Source: an uncultured Spirochaetaceae bacterium (GTDB taxonomy: Bacteria; Spirochaetota; Spirochaetia; Treponematales; Treponemataceae). From it: a DNA stretch of 64,000 bases. The notes beneath the pieces are model-generated. The model saw nothing but the letters and a program-made list of their open reading frames with translations. It was not told where the DNA came from and made no database searches. The stretch lies in the NCBI GenBank assembly GCA_902783155.1, contig CACZPR010000007.1, positions 42,951-106,950 of the forward strand, in the 5' to 3' direction. The translations under genes and the position numbers were made by a program. Positions 60,836 to 64,000 of the stretch are shown here, piece by piece. Within the stretch, counting starts at the first letter, position 1. Every line of letters starts with the position of its first letter.

Positions 60836-61878
60836 TTATTTTTTTGTTCTAACCGGTTTCTGGCAAATTCAATAGCTTGATTCAGTTTCTGCTCAAGCAG
60901 TTTCTGATCAGGAAGTTTTGTGAGGTATTCAGCAACCCGAATATTACTTTCTTCAAGATGCATCAATTCAACATGTTCTGAGTTTTTCCCGGCACAAAGA
61001 ATTAGGCCGATTGGCGGATTTTCGCCTTCAACATGGTCATTTTTTTCAAGCCATCGCAGATATAATTCCATCTGCCCTTTATATGCTGCCTTAAACTCGC
61101 CAAGCTTAAGCTCCACGACAACAAGACAATGTAGACGGCGGTGGCTAAATAACAAGTCAATATAATAATCCTCATTGTCAATCGTTATACGCTTTTGACG
61201 AGCCATAAAACCAAAATCGGTTCCCATTTCGCAGATGAACTTTTCCATTTCTGAGAGAATTGCATTTTCCAAATCTTTCTCGGAATATGAATCGTGAAGT
61301 CCCAGAAAATCAAGAAAATAAGGATCCTTAAAGACCAAATCAGGAGTGAGCTTGTCAGAATCTTTCAAGCCGGCAAGTTCATTTTTTATTGTCTCTTCAC
61401 TTTTTTTGCTGATTGCAGTCCTTTCGTACAACATGCCGTCAATTTTTTCGCGCAAGGTACGAACGCTCCAATTTTCCAAACGACACATTTCCATGTAGAA
61501 AGAACGCTTCAATTCATCTTGGATAGGAATAAATGCAATAATATGAGTCCAGCTGAATTGTCGTATCAGTGATACGACAATTTCTCGGTCTGGAAAAACA
61601 GAAGCAAACTGCATCATTCGGCGAAGATTTTTCTCTGAAAAGCTGTTTGAACCATATTCAGTCTGAAGTTGCTTGGCCAGTTGCGAGACAATCTGTTTCC
61701 CATACTCTGCCCTTTGCTCTTTTAGCAAATCTTGATTGATTTTATTTCCAATTTCCCAATATAAAGCAGACATTGTACTGTTTACTTGAACAGCAAGGTC
61801 TTTTTTAGCAGAGTCGATAATGCTTTTTATCTCAGAAAAAAGCTGTGTTTCTTTAGTTATAGGAACTTCGTTATTCAT
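60832..61878 (-). CDS. DUF1016/YhcG-type PDDEXK nuclease
   Basis: 348 residues. N-terminal DUF1016 helical part (~15-160: VNSTMSALYWEIGNKINQDL, SWTHIIAFIPI) and C-terminal PDDEXK domain (~190-340: DYYIDLLFSHRRLHCLVVVELK, GQMELYLRWLEKN). D and ExK catalytic residues are seen in IDLLF and VELKLG. YhcG-like proteins occur beside restriction genes and in type I loci. Here it sits between the McrB-like and DUF2357 genes, with ten bases to the former and a four-base overlap with the latter. Confidence 0.88.
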   Translation of the reverse strand: MNNEVPITKETQLFSEIKSIIDSAKKDLAVQVNSTMSALYWEIGNKINQDLLKEQRAEYGKQIVSQLAKQLQTEYGSNSFSEKNLRRMMQFASVFPDREIVVSLIRQFSWTHIIAFIPIQDELKRSFYMEMCRLENWSVRTLREKIDGMLYERTAISKKSEETIKNELAGLKDSDKLTPDLVFKDPYFLDFLGLHDSYSEKDLENAILSEMEKFICEMGTDFGFMARQKRITIDNEDYYIDLLFSHRRLHCLVVVELKLGEFKAAYKGQMELYLRWLEKNDHVEGENPPIGLILCAGKNSEHVELMHLEESNIRVAEYLTKLPDQKLLEQKLNQAIEFARNRLEQKNK

Positions 61879-61888
61879 TGGTCACCCT

Positions 61889-63616
61889 CTAAATAAAGCT
61901 TGCGTACTGGAAGCGGTTCAACTTATCTTTCATCTGCCGGATTTTTGCAAGACTGTTAGGCAAGTCTTTTTCTTCGCACAATTTTTCCAGCTCATCAAGA
62001 AGATTTCCAATCTGCTTTTTGTTTCCATGAATTTTCGGAAGGATTTTCTGCAAAATTTGAATATCTGCAATTTCTGTGGCAGTTGGCTTTTTTTCCTCAG
62101 CGGTTTTGTAGGCTGCTATTGCATAAAGGCGGATTTCTTTTACAGTACGGTAAGCGAACTCAAAGCCGCATTTTTCAAGCTCTTTGTAGAAAGACTCAAG
62201 AATTGGTTTTATATCATTTAGAATCAGCTGTACTTCTGATTGAAATTTTCCTGAGCGTATATCATTTGCAAGCTGCATAAAACCTTCGGCAACACCAAGT
62301 TCTGCAACTTTTCCTTCATCTCCACTGGAAGTTTCAAGCAGATTGTTAAGCACATCGTCCATTTCTGGCTTAAACTCAATCACGTTTGCACGGTCAAGGA
62401 CTTTCGGGCTGAACATATAAGTTGTCTCGTCAATGTTTACCGTACCGGTAATGAAAAGATTCTTAGGCAGCTCCAGTTTGCCGTATCCCGGAATATCAAA
62501 GAAAACTTTTTCGCTGTTTTCTTTATAATCCAAAAGTTCCATCTTGCTCAAAAAGTCAGAGAAATACCGCTCTACATGGGAAAGATTCATTTCATCAAGA
62601 ATAAGGAAGAACGGAATTTCAGGATTTGCTCCTGCTCGCTCAATGAACCTGAACACATCAGTCTTTTCGTATTTTCCAGCTCCATTGTCAGCAAGCGGAT
62701 TATAGTAGCCCAGAATTTTTGTATTGTCCGTCCAGTCGGCACCTACTGGGATAAGAAGATGATTAGTCATACCAGAATCATTTTTCTTTTCGAGATATTT
62801 TGCAAAACGAGTTGCAATGCGGGTTTTTCCTGTACCAGAGTTGCCGGAGAGGATGACAAAAGGCTTGGAGAGGAGAGAGCGGATGTAACGAGTAAATAAA
62901 GAATTATTATTAGTGAATTTTGAAAGCGAAAATGGAGCTGCCGAGTCTAATAAAAAGTTTACTCCAATATTTGAATCTTCTACATCATTATTAAATTGCA
63001 AAAAGTTTGGATTAGCAGACAAGAACTTATAAATATTTATTCCTTTTGTAACCTCTGATGAATATGATTCATTCAGTCCCGAAAAATTTATTATCTCACT
63101 AGGTTTATAATTTTTTTCAAGAATAATTTTACCATATTTTATTGCAAACATATGAATAGAAACTACTTGCTGTTTATCTCCTGCAGAATCATACATTTTT
63201 TTTAGAATGAGTCCTAAATCTTTTGCAGAAGGATATTCTTGCCACTCTTCAAGGACTCCTAATCCATGTTCAGATTTTGAAGATTCAACTATATGCTTTC
63301 TATTATTAATTCGCGTGTAATAAATCTTTGGTGTAAGACATAATATAGCTTCTTCAATAGAACGTGTATTGCCACCAGAACCAAGTGTTTTCTCAACATC
63401 AAGAGGTACATCTTTTTTCATATTTTCAATGAGAGTTTTTATATGAGGAATAGAAATTGTTGTTGTTGTTCCATCACGATCAACTTTTATCGAATCTTCT
63501 GTCACTTCTACCAATTTATATTTTTTTGAATCAGAAGATTTAGGGCTCGGCAAGTAAGGATAATCAACACCTATTGTTAATTGTTTTGCACTTTCGATAA
63601 ATTCTTGAAATGTCAT
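61889..63616 (-). CDS. McrB-like AAA+ motor (AAA_5)
   Basis: 575 residues. Residues ~1-240 are a variable, probably DNA- or base-recognising N-terminus. AAA_5 domain: Walker A GNSGTGKTR at 258-266, Walker B FFLILDEMNL near 336-345, and GTVNIDETTYMFSPKVLDRANV near 391-412, the place of the McrB NTxD signature, with D of LDRAN conserved. McrB proteins form GTP-driven rings that move DNA to the McrC nuclease. Its start overlaps the methyltransferase stop by four bases. Confidence 0.87.
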   Translation of the reverse strand: MTFQEFIESAKQLTIGVDYPYLPSPKSSDSKKYKLVEVTEDSIKVDRDGTTTTISIPHIKTLIENMKKDVPLDVEKTLGSGGNTRSIEEAILCLTPKIYYTRINNRKHIVESSKSEHGLGVLEEWQEYPSAKDLGLILKKMYDSAGDKQQVVSIHMFAIKYGKIILEKNYKPSEIINFSGLNESYSSEVTKGINIYKFLSANPNFLQFNNDVEDSNIGVNFLLDSAAPFSLSKFTNNNSLFTRYIRSLLSKPFVILSGNSGTGKTRIATRFAKYLEKKNDSGMTNHLLIPVGADWTDNTKILGYYNPLADNGAGKYEKTDVFRFIERAGANPEIPFFLILDEMNLSHVERYFSDFLSKMELLDYKENSEKVFFDIPGYGKLELPKNLFITGTVNIDETTYMFSPKVLDRANVIEFKPEMDDVLNNLLETSSGDEGKVAELGVAEGFMQLANDIRSGKFQSEVQLILNDIKPILESFYKELEKCGFEFAYRTVKEIRLYAIAAYKTAEEKKPTATEIADIQILQKILPKIHGNKKQIGNLLDELEKLCEEKDLPNSLAKIRQMKDKLNRFQYASFI

Positions 63617-64000
63617 AGTTCCTCCAAATATTCTCTAATAGTATCTGCAATTCCCTTTGCAAGAAGATAAGGAACTCCATTTCCTACAGTTTTAAATTTT
63701 GCACTTAATGTCATTTCTGGTGGTAAACAGAATTCTTTGGGCAAAGATTGTATAGCCAATGTTTCTGCAACAGAAAGACGTCGAGCTTTATAAGGATGTA
63801 AATGCACTTCATTGTTTCCATAAGCAGCTGTCGGTGAATAGCGCCAACGGTGCAAACGTTTATAACATTTCTTGCTGACATCACCTTCGGCAACCGTAAG
63901 CATTCTTTGAAGTCCTGCTTTTGGAGTAAAAAACTCATTCCCATTTTGATGATGTAAAACGTCATTTCTATCAAACCAATGCTGAACTGTAAGTTCTGGA
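63613..64000 (-). CDS. DNA cytosine-5 methyltransferase, C-terminal part (start outside window)
   Basis: The frame is open from the window edge to the stop at 63613-63615, ~128 residues. RRLSVAETLAIQSLP is motif IX-like and FKTVGNGVPYLLAKGIADTI is motif X of C5 methyltransferases. Protects host DNA by methylating cytosine. The catalytic PCQ motif lies beyond the window. Four-base overlap with the McrB-like gene joins the modification gene to the restriction genes. Confidence 0.85.
   Translation of the reverse strand, partial: PELTVQHWFDRNDVLHHQNGNEFFTPKAGLQRMLTVAEGDVSKKCYKRLHRWRYSPTAAYGNNEVHLHPYKARRLSVAETLAIQSLPKEFCLPPEMTLSAKFKTVGNGVPYLLAKGIADTIREYLEEL

Overview
The window reads as chromosome of a host-associated spirochaete, most likely a Treponema. 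This rests on family membership: a DUF5312 protein, a long PheS with N-terminal winged-helix domains, an M23 peptidase/bactofilin/YaaR/RicT block, several lipoproteins with relaxed spirochaete-type lipoboxes, and a DUF4469 HU-like protein. No rRNA, tRNA, insertion sequence or CRISPR array was recognised.

Left third (1-27.4 kb): a surface-polysaccharide locus interrupted by accessory genes. It opens with the 3' end of pseudaminic acid synthase (pseI). A DUF4469 protein and a lone AAA15-type ATPase follow. Next come two DUF4422-GT8 fusion glycosyltransferases, a GT2 enzyme, CDP-glucose genes (rfbF, rfbG and a reductase/epimerase), two UDP-galactopyranose mutases, a LicD-type phosphotransferase with a LicC-like cytidylyltransferase, a frameshifted nucleotidyltransferase, a Wzm/Wzt polysaccharide ABC exporter and the complete dTDP-L-rhamnose set rfbA-rfbC-rfbB-rfbD. 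Together they could make nucleotide sugars, assemble a glycan in the cytoplasm, decorate it (perhaps with a phospho-amino-alcohol) and export it by the ABC-dependent route. Embedded accessory modules are a DUF4143 ATPase bounded by 16-bp inverted repeats with two look-alike hairpins upstream, a DUF3791-DUF3990 toxin-like trio between imperfect direct repeats, and several gene remnants.

Middle (27.5-43.2 kb): mostly chromosomal genes. These are a SanA-like protein, an RluA pseudouridine synthase, an outer-membrane-like protein, coaBC, an AbiEi/AbiEii toxin-antitoxin pair with a visible operator, a P1 peptidase, two lipoproteins, an NlpC/P60 hydrolase, a sugar ABC transporter (binding protein plus two permeases, no ATPase gene), a DUF4190 protein followed by four successive hairpins, and a membrane adenylate cyclase.

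Right third (43.2-58.2 kb): a leftward operon M23 peptidase-bactofilin-YaaR-RicT. Then come rightward tatD-dusB, DUF5312, a GAF-GGDEF diguanylate cyclase, a rhomboid protease, two exported proteins and pheS, followed by leftward DUF368, YkgJ-like, coiled-coil membrane and 2H-phosphoesterase genes.

The right end (58.4-64 kb) is a tightly coupled leftward defence operon: C5 DNA methyltransferase (cut by the window edge), McrB-like AAA+ motor, DUF1016/YhcG-type PDDEXK nuclease and DUF2357/PDDEXK_7 McrC-like nuclease. It resembles LlaJI-type restriction-modification with an additional nuclease gene and is the strongest candidate for a noteworthy system in the window.
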